Assembly: GCA_036375165.1 (NCBI GenBank)
Contig: DASUSI010000024.1
Coordinates: 1-64,000, forward strand
Direction of reading: 5' to 3'
DNA: 64,000 nt
Source of the DNA: WHSM01 sp036375165
GTDB lineage: Bacteria; Actinomycetota; Actinomycetes; Mycobacteriales; Micromonosporaceae
How positions within the stretch are numbered: position 1 is the stretch's first letter; each line of letters begins with the position of its first letter. This document shows, one piece after another, positions 42,655 to 51,756 of the stretch. The notes under the pieces were generated by a model that saw nothing but the letters and a program-made list of their open reading frames with translations, made no database searches and was not told the DNA's origin. The translations under genes and the position numbers were made by a program.

Positions 42655-45600
42655 GTGTCGCTGCGTATCGAGTCCGCCCGATCCGAAGAGCTGTTCGTCG
42701 GCACGTCCGACGCGCCCCGCCAGGTGGCGCGGGTGGCCCTGGCCGGGACCACCGGCCCGGTGCGGGTGAGCCTGGAGTTCGAGGCGGGCCGGGCGTTGGC
42801 CGATGAGGTGACCGTGACCCTGGACGGCACCGCCCCGCTGGTCGCTGAGGTGGCCTTCGACACCGACGCCACACCCGGCACCGCGCTGGCCGCGCGGGCG
42901 GTCGCCACCGCCGAGGACGGCACCCGGGTCCACCAACCGCTCGACGTGATCGTTGCCGAGACCGGCTGGACCATGCACATGGTCAGCCACTTCCACTACG
43001 ACCCGGTCTGGTGGAACACCCAGGCCAGCTACACCGCCACCTACGACGTACGCGACGAGCCGGGCGCGCCGCGCCGGGGTTACAAGAACCCGGGATGGCC
43101 CGGGTTCTCGCTGGTCCGGGCTCACCTGGACCTGGCCCGGCGGGACCCAGAGTACCGGTTCGTACTGGCCGAAGTGGACTATCTCAAGCCGTACTGGGAC
43201 GCGGTCCCGGCGGACCGGGCGGTGCTGCGGGAACTGGTCCGCGCCGGACGGGTGGAACTGATGGGCGGCACGTACAACGAACCGAACACCAACCTGACCA
43301 GCGCCGAATGCACCATCCGGAACTTCGTGTACGGGGTGGGTTTCCAGCGGGACGTGTTGGGCGCGGACCCGGCGACCGCCTGGCAACTCGACGCGTTCGG
43401 GCACGATCCGCAGTTCGCCGGGATGGCCGCCGACGCGGGCATCACGTCCAGCGCCTGGGCGCGCGGCCCGTTCCACCAGTGGGGTCCGATGGTACGGAGC
43501 TGGGGCGACCCGGAACGGCGAGGCCCGCGCGACGCCAGCGTGATGCAGTTCCCGAGCGAGTTCATGTGGCTTTCGCCGTCCGGACGCGGCGTACTCACCC
43601 ACTACATGCCGAACCACTACGGCGCGGGCTGGCAGATGGAGTCCTCACGGGACCTGGCTGAGGCGTGCGAGCGGGCGTACCAGCTCTTCCTGGGGTTGAA
43701 ACCGGTGGCGTTGACCCGAAATGTGCTGCTGCCGGTCGGCGGCGACTTCAACCCGCCGAACAAGTGGCTGATGGACGTCCACCGGGGTTGGCGGGAGCGG
43801 TACGTCTGGCCGCGTTTCGTGTCCGCGCTGCCCCGGCAGTTCTTCGCGGCGGTACGCGAACAGATGGCCGCTCACGGCATTACAGCGCCGCCCCAGACCC
43901 GGGACATGAACCCGGTCTACACCGGCAAGGACGTGTCGTACGTGGACACCAAGCAGGCGAACCGGCTCGCCGAGCAGTTGCTGGTGGAGGCGGAGACCTG
44001 GGCGACGTTGGCCCGGCTGCTGGTCGGCCGGGCGTACGACGACGCGGCGTTCGACCGGGCGTGGCGGCTGTTGCTGTTCGGCGCGCACCACGACGCGATC
44101 ACCGGCTCGGAGTCCGACCAGGTGTACATCGACCTGCTGACCGGCTGGCGGGAGGCGCACGACCTGGCGCGTGCCGCCCGGGACGAGGCCGTCGGGGCGC
44201 TCGCGCAGGCCGTGGCCGCCGACGGGTTGGTGCTGTTCAACAGCCTGAACGTGGACCGGTCCGACCTGGTGTCGGTGCCGTTCGAGGGGTTGTTGCCGGC
44301 TGATGAGCGGGGCGACGCACTGCCGCACGTGGTGGACTCCGGCCGGCTCAGCTTCCTCGCGCCGGAGGTGCCGGGGGTGGGTTACCGCACCGTGCCGCTG
44401 GTGGCGGGGAAAGCCGCGGGTTGGGAGTCGGACGACGGCTGCGAGATCGCCAACCAGCACTACCGGCTGCGGGTGGACCCGGCCCGGGGCGGCTGCGTCG
44501 CCAGCCTGGTCGAGGTGGCGAGCGGCGAGGAACTGATCGCACGCGGCCGGGTGGGCAACGAGTTGCTGGTGTACGAGGAGTACCCGGATCATCCGGACTT
44601 CGGGGAAGGCCCATGGCATCTCGTACCGAAGGGCCCGCCGGTCGACACGTCGGGTTCACAGCCCGCCGAGGTACGCCGCGAGGTGTCCCCCGCAGGTCAG
44701 CGACTCACGGTCACCGGCAGTGTGGCCGGTGTCCGCTACACCCAGACCCTCACCCTGTGGCACGGCATGGACCGGCTCGACTGCGCCACCACGATCCACG
44801 AGTACGCGGACTCGGACCGACTGATCCGGGTGCGCTGGCCCTGCCCGGTGCCGGGCGGGCTGCCGGTCAGCGAGGTCGGGAACGCGGTGATCGGGCGGGG
44901 TTTCGGGCTGATCGACGTGGACAGCGCGCGGGCTCCGTGGACCCTGGACAACCCGGCGTACAACTGGTTCGGGTTGGGTTCGACGGCGCGGCTGCGGGTG
45001 TCCGACCCGGCGGGTCGTGTGGTCGGCGAACGGGCGATCGGGATTGCCGAGCTGGTGTTCGCGGACTGGGAGGCCGCCGGGGCGTTGGGCGGGGAACTGG
45101 CGACCGCACTCGCCCGACGAGGTGTGACTTCTACCACAACCGTGGCCGATGGCCCACGTTACGGGAACCTTGACGTGGACTCCAACCTCCCGGACATCCG
45201 AATCGCGGTCGGCACCCACGGATTCGTCCACCAAATCTTTGCGGAAAGCGACTACGCTACCGCGTTAGCTGCGCAACTGAGCGTCACCGGTCGGGCGCGG
45301 CTGTTGCTGCCGGCCGGTAAGCCACTCGCTGAGGTGTGGCAACCGGGCGGCGACCTCACCAGCCCGGATCTGCTTCCGGTGCTGGTAATCGCCGGGGTGG
45401 ACTCCGATGAGCTGGCTGGTGAGGTCGCCGCGTTGGTCGCAGATCTCGCCGACGGAATCGTCGAGCTGCGACAGTCCATTGTGGATGATGCCCTTAGCGA
45501 GCCTCTGCGGGACCGTACCGCAGTGCTGTTCAACCGGGGAATACCGGGGTTCGCGGTCGACCCGAGTGGCGCTCTGCACTTGTCCCTGCTGCGGTCCTGT

Positions 45601-46914
45601 ACGGGGTGGCCGTCCGGCATCTGGATCGACCCTCCGAAGCGGACCGCACCGGATGGTTCCGCGTTCCAGCTTATGCACTGGACCCACACTTTCGAGTATG
45701 CGTTCGCATCTGGACCCGGCGACTGGCGCGCGTTAGGGATGGTACCCCGCGCCGCCGGTTACAACCGTCCCTTGTGCGCAATACCAGCCACTTCGGACAG
45801 TGACTCCCACCTGCCGGCCGCCGCTCGACTGCTGGAGGTCAGCCCCGCCAGCGGCCCGGCGGGCGGCTCGACCGGACAGGTGATGGTCAGCACCGTGAAG
45901 GCCGCCGGAAACCCCCGCGCCCAGGGCCACGACGCCAGCGCCGACCCGACCGCCGGCCTGACCGTACGGTGCTACGAGACCACCGGCTCCCCGGTCCGGG
46001 TACGGGTCGCCGGCCCGCTGCCGTTGACCCGGGGAACCCGCACCGACCTGCTGGAACAGCCGGTCGAACCGGCGGCGGAAGTCGACGGCGGGATCGAGGC
46101 GGACCTGTCCGGCGCGGGCATCCTGACGCTGACGGCGGTGCCGACAGACCCGGCCCCGGCGCTTCCGGGTGAGCCGGCCCGGGAGCCGGTGCAGCCGGTA
46201 CCCACCCGCTACTGGCTGCACAACAAGGGTCCCGCCCCACTCGGTAACCAGCCGGTCAGCGTGTTCCTCTCCCCGGAGCGGTTGCTCACCTCCGGCGAAC
46301 CGGTCCCGGTCACGGTCACGGTGTCCAGCGAACTCGTGGCCGCCCCGGTGTCGACCCGGGTGGCACTCGTCGCACCGGACGGTTGGCGCGTGGATCCCCC
46401 CGACCAGGAGGTACGGCTCGCCCCAGGCGGTTTCTCGATCTTCGACGCGAATGTACGCCCCGCGGCTGACCCGGCACCCGGCAACCACTTCCTCGCCGCC
46501 CAGATCATCCACGGCGGACAGAGCTATCAGGACGTCACCACGGTTCACGTCCCCGGTGGACCGCCCGGCGGGCTGGATGTGTCGCTGGATGTGTCGCTGG
46601 CCGTGTCGCTGGCCGTGGACACGATCACCGTGGCGGCCGGTGACCGGACCACCCTTCCGGTACGCCTGGCGAACTCCACGCGCGGGGAGATCCGTGGCGA
46701 GCTGCAGGCGGTGAGCCCGTACGGCACCTGGGACTTCGTACACCCCGCGGCCCAGGGATTTTCGGTGCCGCCCGGCGAGGCGACGGCGGTCGACATCGAG
46801 CTGGCCCCACCCGTGGACACCGCACCCGGCACCTGGTGGCTATTGGCCAAAGTCAACTGGTACGGGCGGATCGGATACTCCCCGGCGATCGCCGTGCGGG
46901 TGACCCGGCCGTGA
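42655..46914 (+). CDS. GH38 alpha-mannosidase with long C-terminal extensions
   Basis: A 1419-residue enzyme. The N-terminal beta-domain (to about 100) precedes the GH38 barrel: HMVSHFHYDPVWWNTQASY, nucleophile Asp246 in WQLDAFGHDPQF, VGGDFNPPNKW and LLFGAHHDAITGSESDQ. The mannosidase C-terminal beta-domains follow (LYDRLxC-type RLDCATTIHEYADSDR). From about residue 1150 there are two CARDB/NEW3-like domains (PVPVTVTVSSELVAAPVST; DTITVAAGDRTTLPVRL). No signal peptide, so probably cytoplasmic. GTG start after GAGAGGTCACC. It overlaps the next gene by GTGA. Confidence 0.92.
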   Translation: MSLRIESARSEELFVGTSDAPRQVARVALAGTTGPVRVSLEFEAGRALADEVTVTLDGTAPLVAEVAFDTDATPGTALAARAVATAEDGTRVHQPLDVIVAETGWTMHMVSHFHYDPVWWNTQASYTATYDVRDEPGAPRRGYKNPGWPGFSLVRAHLDLARRDPEYRFVLAEVDYLKPYWDAVPADRAVLRELVRAGRVELMGGTYNEPNTNLTSAECTIRNFVYGVGFQRDVLGADPATAWQLDAFGHDPQFAGMAADAGITSSAWARGPFHQWGPMVRSWGDPERRGPRDASVMQFPSEFMWLSPSGRGVLTHYMPNHYGAGWQMESSRDLAEACERAYQLFLGLKPVALTRNVLLPVGGDFNPPNKWLMDVHRGWRERYVWPRFVSALPRQFFAAVREQMAAHGITAPPQTRDMNPVYTGKDVSYVDTKQANRLAEQLLVEAETWATLARLLVGRAYDDAAFDRAWRLLLFGAHHDAITGSESDQVYIDLLTGWREAHDLARAARDEAVGALAQAVAADGLVLFNSLNVDRSDLVSVPFEGLLPADERGDALPHVVDSGRLSFLAPEVPGVGYRTVPLVAGKAAGWESDDGCEIANQHYRLRVDPARGGCVASLVEVASGEELIARGRVGNELLVYEEYPDHPDFGEGPWHLVPKGPPVDTSGSQPAEVRREVSPAGQRLTVTGSVAGVRYTQTLTLWHGMDRLDCATTIHEYADSDRLIRVRWPCPVPGGLPVSEVGNAVIGRGFGLIDVDSARAPWTLDNPAYNWFGLGSTARLRVSDPAGRVVGERAIGIAELVFADWEAAGALGGELATALARRGVTSTTTVADGPRYGNLDVDSNLPDIRIAVGTHGFVHQIFAESDYATALAAQLSVTGRARLLLPAGKPLAEVWQPGGDLTSPDLLPVLVIAGVDSDELAGEVAALVADLADGIVELRQSIVDDALSEPLRDRTAVLFNRGIPGFAVDPSGALHLSLLRSCTGWPSGIWIDPPKRTAPDGSAFQLMHWTHTFEYAFASGPGDWRALGMVPRAAGYNRPLCAIPATSDSDSHLPAAARLLEVSPASGPAGGSTGQVMVSTVKAAGNPRAQGHDASADPTAGLTVRCYETTGSPVRVRVAGPLPLTRGTRTDLLEQPVEPAAEVDGGIEADLSGAGILTLTAVPTDPAPALPGEPAREPVQPVPTRYWLHNKGPAPLGNQPVSVFLSPERLLTSGEPVPVTVTVSSELVAAPVSTRVALVAPDGWRVDPPDQEVRLAPGGFSIFDANVRPAADPAPGNHFLAAQIIHGGQSYQDVTTVHVPGGPPGGLDVSLDVSLAVSLAVDTITVAAGDRTTLPVRLANSTRGEIRGELQAVSPYGTWDFVHPAAQGFSVPPGEATAVDIELAPPVDTAPGTWWLLAKVNWYGRIGYSPAIAVRVTRP

Positions 46915-47528
46915 CCGCGCGGACCGGGGTATCCGACACGGTGGCACGGGTGGCCGGGGAGCCGGTACCGGCCTCCCGGGTCGAGGAGCGGCTCGCCGCG
47001 CTGCGTACCGGGCCGCACGCCGGGTTGCTGCCCCGGGGCGGGCGCGAGTTCCGGCAGTTGCGCCGGTGGATCGGGCAGCTCGTGGTCGCCGAAGCGGTCT
47101 GCGAGACGGCGGCGCGGCGGGCCGGCCTGGTCCCCGCCGAGGACCCGCTACGGCTGGACGAGTCGGACGAGGTGGCCGTGGTGGAGTTGGGCAGCCTCGC
47201 CGCGGCGGTGCTGGACACCTCCCCGTACGCCCGGGGCGTCTACCGGCACCTGCTGGCCGCCAGCGAGGTGCCGGATGCCGACGCCGAGGACTACTACCGC
47301 CGCAACCGGGACCTGTTCCGTACCCCGGAGGCGCTGGCCCGTGGGGGCGACGCGGCCCTGCCGTACCAGCGGGTGCGGCAGCGGATCCAGACCCGGCTAC
47401 GGGAGGCCGCCGCCCGTCGCCAGTTCCTACGCTGGCTCGACACCCAGACCACGGCGCTGGTGGAACTCTGCCCCGGCTGGGAGCACCCGGGCGACCCGGC
47501 GCAGCCGGACAACACCCACCGCCACTGA
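46911..47528 (+). CDS. Parvulin/SurA-like hypothetical protein coupled to the mannosidase gene
   Basis: A 205-residue soluble protein. VARVAGEPVPASRVEERLAAL at the start and YYRRNRDLFRTPEALARGG, YQRVRQRIQTRLREAAARR later resemble the helical chaperone part of SurA/PrsA-type foldases without a signal peptide or clear isomerase core. Similar genes are sometimes called malonyl-transferase-like; I see no evidence for that activity. The GTG overlaps the mannosidase stop, so co-translation is certain. Confidence 0.6.
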   Translation: MTARTGVSDTVARVAGEPVPASRVEERLAALRTGPHAGLLPRGGREFRQLRRWIGQLVVAEAVCETAARRAGLVPAEDPLRLDESDEVAVVELGSLAAAVLDTSPYARGVYRHLLAASEVPDADAEDYYRRNRDLFRTPEALARGGDAALPYQRVRQRIQTRLREAAARRQFLRWLDTQTTALVELCPGWEHPGDPAQPDNTHRH

Positions 47529-47552
47529 CCCGCCCCGCCACACCCCCCTGCT

Positions 47553-47601
47553 GGATCTTGGAAACGTACCGCGATTATTTAGCGGTACGTTTCCAAGATC
47601 C
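47553..47601. terminator. 20-bp perfect hairpin overlapping the end of surE
   Basis: Arms 47553-47572 and 47582-47601 are exact reverse complements (GGATCTTGGAAACGTACCGC), nine-base A/T-rich loop. The right arm and part of the loop are the last codons and stop of surE on the minus strand. It separates convergent genes and should act both ways. Confidence 0.85.
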
Positions 47602-48483
47602 GGTCGAAACTGGCGGGGCCCACTCGGCCCACTCCGGAACCTGGAAGTCGTGAACCTCGGTCATTGGTCGGATCGCGGTCAGGGTGGCGTACCCCTCAGC
47701 GAGCCACGCCAGGTCTGTGCCGGGCTCATGGCGGAACCGGCTCTGCTCCACGGAGATCCGTACGAAGTCCTCCCCGGTCTCCGCGATCGCCATCTGGACC
47801 TGCCCGAAGCGGGCCAGCCTGGCCCGGCGCAGACCCCGGATCCGGTCCGGCGGCAGGTCCGGGACGTTGAGGTTGAGCACCGTACCGTCCGGTGCCTCTG
47901 CGAGCATCGGCAGCAGCCTGCTCACCAGCCCCGTCGCGGTGGCCCAGTTGCGGTCCTCGTGATCGGCTGCCGCCAGGCCAACGGTTTCCTCGTCGTCCGC
48001 ATCGTCGTCCAGTTCGTCCGCCGTCGGGCCCGGGGCCGCATCGTCGTTGCCGAGCGACGAGAGCACATCCAGCGACACCGCCATCGCGGGACGCCCCTGG
48101 GCGGCGGCGGTGAGCGCCGCGCCCACCGTGCCGGAGTGCAGCACCGCGCGGCCGGCGTTGGCGCCCAGGTTGATACCGGACAACACCAGGTCCGGCGGCT
48201 GTCCGAAACTGGACAGCAGCGCCAGCACCACGACGTAGCTCGGTGACGCCGCCACGCCGTATGCCGCGACATCGGCCAGTCCGTCCAAGGTGGTGCGCTC
48301 GATGATCACCCGGCCGTCGCTGGTGTACGCCCCCATGGCGGCACCGCTGCCGCTGGCCTCAATCAGCGGTGCGGCGACCACGACATCGAGACCGTGGGCT
48401 ACGGCGGCTTCCGCCAGCCGCCGCAGTCCGGGGGCCGCGATGCCGTCGTCGTTGGTGATCAGCACGCGCCGTCGCTCGTTCAT
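47575..48483 (-). CDS. surE: 5'/3'-nucleotidase SurE
   Basis: A 302-residue SurE phosphatase: LITNDDGIAAPGLRRLAEA (metal-binding Asp-Asp), SGSGAAMG, PDLVLSGINLGANAGRAVLHSGTVGAA (metal Asn; seen in parts) and NLNVPD. It dephosphorylates nucleoside monophosphates. A very acidic insert (DELDDDADDEETVG, about residues 155-168) is not in short homologues. The last codons lie in a perfect hairpin. Confidence 0.9.
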   Translation of the reverse strand: MNERRRVLITNDDGIAAPGLRRLAEAAVAHGLDVVVAAPLIEASGSGAAMGAYTSDGRVIIERTTLDGLADVAAYGVAASPSYVVVLALLSSFGQPPDLVLSGINLGANAGRAVLHSGTVGAALTAAAQGRPAMAVSLDVLSSLGNDDAAPGPTADELDDDADDEETVGLAAADHEDRNWATATGLVSRLLPMLAEAPDGTVLNLNVPDLPPDRIRGLRRARLARFGQVQMAIAETGEDFVRISVEQSRFRHEPGTDLAWLAEGYATLTAIRPMTEVHDFQVPEWAEWAPPVSTGSWKRTAK

Positions 48484-48542
48484 GGTCTATCTATGACCCG
48501 ATCCGGAAGTTTCAATCTTCAATCCGGACAAGTGGCCAGGAA

Positions 48543-49652
48543 TCAACTCGGGGGTACGCCGTCCTCCCTCGGGGGGTCGGCGGCGGCTTTCCGCTCGCGT
48601 TCCCGACCCAGTTCCACCAGTCGCAGGGTGTGCTCGCGCTGCCGTACCGCAACGACCGCGATCGCGAAGGTCACCAGTGGCACCGCCAGCAACGTGACAA
48701 CCTCGCCCCAGCCCCGCACCCCCATGTCCTCGCCGCTGATGTCCGCTATGGACGGTTGCAATCGCCAGCCCTGGTTGATGCCGAACACGTCGTAGCCGAT
48801 CACGATGAGGAGGACCAGGGTGGGCGCGACAAGCGCGAGGACCCGACGCCGGGTCCCGGCCTCCAGTCGGAACACCACGTAGCCGATGAACCCGACCGCC
48901 ACCACGGCGAGCGGCAGGCTCCATGCGCTGAACCGGATCCCGGCGACCGGAATGACCTTGTAGTTCCCTTGCAGGTACTCCAGGTAGCTGGTTGCGGCGA
49001 GCAGCCCGGCGGCACCGACCAGGAGCCCGATCCGGCGCCAGCCGAGTTGCCGCCGTACGGATTGCCGCGCGGTCGGCACCCAGAGCGCGGCGACCGTGGT
49101 GATCCCGAGCGTCAACCACACCAGGCTGTACGGCGGGGTGATGGCAGCGGACTTGCCGACGACCCAGGCGAACCACACCCCGTCCCAAGCGACGAGTCCC
49201 AAGGCGACGGTCGCGGCGAGCAGCCGCCAGCCGACGACGGTGGCCACGATGGGGACCACCCACGCGGCCACCGGCAGCACGGCGTACCAGAACTCGGCAC
49301 CGTAGCCCGGGTGGTATCCCGGTCCGGCTCCCTCCGGAATCATCCACTGGTTCAGGAACGCGTACTCCAGGATCGAGTACGACCCTGCGACCAGCATGAG
49401 CAGCGAGCCGAGCAGGCCGAACACCGCAGCCGCGGGCGCCCAGCGTGGGTCGGTCAAATACCCGGCCGTGCCGCCGAGCCGTCGCCACAGTGCCGCCGAG
49501 ACCAGGTTGACCGCCTCGCGTGGCCGTGGATACCGCTGGCCCGGGGATGTGCCCTCCATCAGCACTCCGATCATCTCCTCCTGGTAGATGGCGCGGTGAT
49601 CGGCGGGGTAGAGCGCCAGCAGGATCCGGTACCGGTGCTCCAAGGGGTTCAT
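48543..49652 (-). CDS. PadR-associated multi-pass membrane protein
   Basis: A 369-residue protein. The N-terminal HRYRILLALYPADHRAIYQEEMIGVLMEG is the cytoplasmic prefix seen in PadR-linked membrane proteins. About eight transmembrane helices follow (AAAVFGLLGSLLMLVAGSYS and others). The ATG overlaps the padR stop (ATGA), so both are expressed together and the protein is probably the system that this PadR controls. Function unknown. Confidence 0.8.
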   Translation of the reverse strand: MNPLEHRYRILLALYPADHRAIYQEEMIGVLMEGTSPGQRYPRPREAVNLVSAALWRRLGGTAGYLTDPRWAPAAAVFGLLGSLLMLVAGSYSILEYAFLNQWMIPEGAGPGYHPGYGAEFWYAVLPVAAWVVPIVATVVGWRLLAATVALGLVAWDGVWFAWVVGKSAAITPPYSLVWLTLGITTVAALWVPTARQSVRRQLGWRRIGLLVGAAGLLAATSYLEYLQGNYKVIPVAGIRFSAWSLPLAVVAVGFIGYVVFRLEAGTRRRVLALVAPTLVLLIVIGYDVFGINQGWRLQPSIADISGEDMGVRGWGEVVTLLAVPLVTFAIAVVAVRQREHTLRLVELGRERERKAAADPPREDGVPPS

Positions 49653-49990
49653 GCGGCACCTCCGCCAAGAGCCAGCTTGCGGAGCCGCGAGGCGGCCAGG
49701 TCGGCGCGTTTGCGTAGTCGTTCGGTCTCCCTGGCCAGGCGGGTGGCACCGAGCGCGGTGATCCGGTAGTAGCGGCGCAGTCTGGACTGCACCACTTCCT
49801 CGCGGTCCACTTCGATCAGTCCCTCGTTCCGGAGCCGTTCGAGCACTCCGTAGAGGGTGCCGGCCTGCAACCGGACCTGGCCGTCGGAGATCCGTTGCAC
49901 TTCCTGGATCACGGCGTACCCGTGTCGGGGCTCGTCCACCAGAGCGGTCAGCACCAGGAACGCCGGTTCCCGCATCGGAGCTTCAGTCAT
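49649..49990 (-). CDS. PadR-family transcriptional repressor
   Basis: A 113-residue winged-helix protein: FLVLTALVDEPRHGYAVIQEV, LQAGTLYGVLERLRNEGLIEV and SRLRRYYRITALGATRLA are PadR hallmarks. Start set at MTEAP (49990), because the longer frame runs through the operator. A 25-base inverted repeat, GTATATA-N11-TATATAC, lies eight bases upstream of the start, as expected for autorepression. Operon with the membrane protein downstream. Confidence 0.88.
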   Translation of the reverse strand: MTEAPMREPAFLVLTALVDEPRHGYAVIQEVQRISDGQVRLQAGTLYGVLERLRNEGLIEVDREEVVQSRLRRYYRITALGATRLARETERLRKRADLAASRLRKLALGGGAA

Positions 49991-49997
49991 GCCGTCA

Positions 49998-50022
49998 GTA
50001 TATACATCTAGCCGATATATAC
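49998..50022. promoter_or_regulatory. PadR operator overlapping the padR promoter
   Basis: GTATATA (49998-50004) and TATATAC (50016-50022) form an inverted repeat with an 11-base spacer, just upstream of the padR start. A TTGACT at 50038-50033 (minus strand) may be the -35 element. Confidence 0.65.
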
Positions 50023-50174
50023 GCCGTACAGAAGTCAAAAGCCGGAACGAGGAAAACGGAAATGCCAATGGCTCGACAACCAACGATCAGTTGAACGAGG
50101 AATCAACTGTCGGGCAGCGCCAGAGGCCGTCCGGTCCACGACGCGCGTCAAGGGCCCACAGCGGCCCACAGAAT

Positions 50175-50193
50175 CAGCGGAACGTTTCCGCTG
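50175..50193 (-). terminator. Small hairpin after the CLF-like gene
   Basis: CAGCGGAA (50175-50182) pairs with 50186-50193 around a three-base loop, 33 bases beyond the stop of the leftward gene ending at 50226. It may mark the left edge of the polyketide locus. Confidence 0.5.
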
Positions 50194-50225
50194 GTAGAGC
50201 CGCTAATGCGAATCGATCGGGGAGA

Positions 50226-51317
50226 TCAGCAGGTGCGGATCACCGCACACCCGACCGCACCGTCCGCGCCCAGTGTGGTGACAAGTGACGGGCGGTTCGC
50301 GCCGTCCGGCTCGCGCTCCGCCATTGCCAGTACGCCCGCGACCTGGAACCCGCCGAGCGCGCTGAAACTGTTGCCGACCTGCTGCGACACCGCGACCCGA
50401 CGTACCCCGGCACCGGCCGTGCCGAGCCCCCGGTCCACTCCGGACTGTTCGGCGGCGTCCAGTTCACCGTCGCCGCTCTGCGCCAGGCTGACCAGCCACA
50501 GCTTTGCGGGGTCGATGCCGGTACGGGTCAGCAGCGCCCGGATCGTGTCTGCCAGTCGCGCCGCACGGGTGTCCACGTCGGCGTCCCAGGCCACCGTGCC
50601 GAACTCGAAGTCCACCAGTTCCGCGAGCGGCTCCCCGGCACCTTCCCCACCGCGCAGCAGAAACATCACACAGCCCTCACCGAGCGGGGTGGCAGCCCCG
50701 GCGCGCAACTCGTCGGCCGCCCAACCGACCGGTGCGGAAAGCTCCTCCACGCTGCCGACCACAAGCGTCTCGGCGTAACCCCTGCGGATCATGCGGGCTG
50801 CGTACCGCAAAGCGTCCAGCCCGGTGGCGTGCCCGCCGGAGATCGTGCTGTTCAGCCCGCGCAGCCCGTGCCAGATGGCGGTGCGACCCGCCGGCCCGTT
50901 CATCACCGTGTTCGGGAACGCCGCCGGATCGACGAAGTACGGCTTGTCGCGGACGAACGTGTCCTTGAGGAAGTCGGTGATGCTGGCCAGGCTGCCGGTG
51001 CTGGTGCCGAGCACCAGTCCGACCGAGCCCCGGTCAGGGGCCGCCGCCACCGTGTCCTGGTCCAGCAGCATCCCGCTTGTGGTGATCACCATCAGGGTCA
51101 TCCGGTCCAGGGTGCGGATGCTCTTCCCGGCCAACAACCGGGCAGGTTCGAAGTCCGCGACCGGATAGCCCGACGGCGGCGGGCCGGACGGGTCCGCATC
51201 GGGAAGCCTCCCGGACTCCCCCGCGCACAGACCGTTCACAAAGGACTGCCGTCCCACCCCGAACGGCGAAAGCGCCGACCATCCGGTGACGTACGGTCCG
51301 GTAGTGCGTACCGCCAT
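50226..51317 (-). CDS. Chain-length-factor-like ketosynthase (no active-site Cys)
   Basis: A 363-residue thiolase-fold protein of the FabF type. The motif NSTISGGHATGLDAL has His163 where ketosynthases carry the catalytic Cys and classical CLFs carry Gln. The later parts (SLAQSGDGELDAAE, VGNSFSALGGFQVAG) also lack the two catalytic His. It is therefore CLF-like, expected to pair with an active KS. It is divergent from the ACP and KS genes (178-base gap), so KS 51757 is the natural partner. Start after AAGGGGGAGGG at 51317. Confidence 0.8.
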   Translation of the reverse strand: MAVRTTGPYVTGWSALSPFGVGRQSFVNGLCAGESGRLPDADPSGPPPSGYPVADFEPARLLAGKSIRTLDRMTLMVITTSGMLLDQDTVAAAPDRGSVGLVLGTSTGSLASITDFLKDTFVRDKPYFVDPAAFPNTVMNGPAGRTAIWHGLRGLNSTISGGHATGLDALRYAARMIRRGYAETLVVGSVEELSAPVGWAADELRAGAATPLGEGCVMFLLRGGEGAGEPLAELVDFEFGTVAWDADVDTRAARLADTIRALLTRTGIDPAKLWLVSLAQSGDGELDAAEQSGVDRGLGTAGAGVRRVAVSQQVGNSFSALGGFQVAGVLAMAEREPDGANRPSLVTTLGADGAVGCAVIRTC

Positions 51318-51494
51318 ATCACCCTCCCCCTTCAGCCCGCTCACGCGACGTGTCGCCGAGTACCGGACCCTAGAGTATTGGCAGGTCTGGCGATGACAGA
51401 CGCGTCCACACAGGCTAAATTGTCACCCGGCCGTTCTCAGCGGCCTGGCCACGAATTCCGGTCCGTGTCCCTCTACAGTCGGGGGTGTAACTTC

Positions 51495-51752
51495 ATGCCA
51501 GTCCTTGCAGAAGCGCACAAGGAGCAAATCGTCTCGCTGGTGTCGGAAATCCTGGAGATCGACACCGAAGCGATGTCTGACACCAGTCGCTTCAAAGAGG
51601 ACCATGGCGCCGATTCCCTGCGCGCGATCGAGATCCTCGCCGCGCTGGAACGCGGCTTCAACATCGAGATCGACCAGGCGGAACTCTCCCGAATGGTGAA
51701 CCTTCAGGGCATCTACGACGTAGTCGCCGAGGCCCACGCCCGGAGAGGCTGA
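51495..51752 (+). CDS. Acyl carrier protein
   Basis: An 85-residue ACP. The phosphopantetheine attachment site is Ser41 in GADSLRAIE, in a four-helix pattern (IVSLVSEILEID, FNIEIDQAELSRMVNLQGI). It is the only ACP gene in the visible part of the locus and should carry the growing chain for all KS/CLF pairs. It starts the rightward operon; the KS gene follows after four bases. Confidence 0.92.
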   Translation: MPVLAEAHKEQIVSLVSEILEIDTEAMSDTSRFKEDHGADSLRAIEILAALERGFNIEIDQAELSRMVNLQGIYDVVAEAHARRG

Positions 51753-51756
51753 CCGG

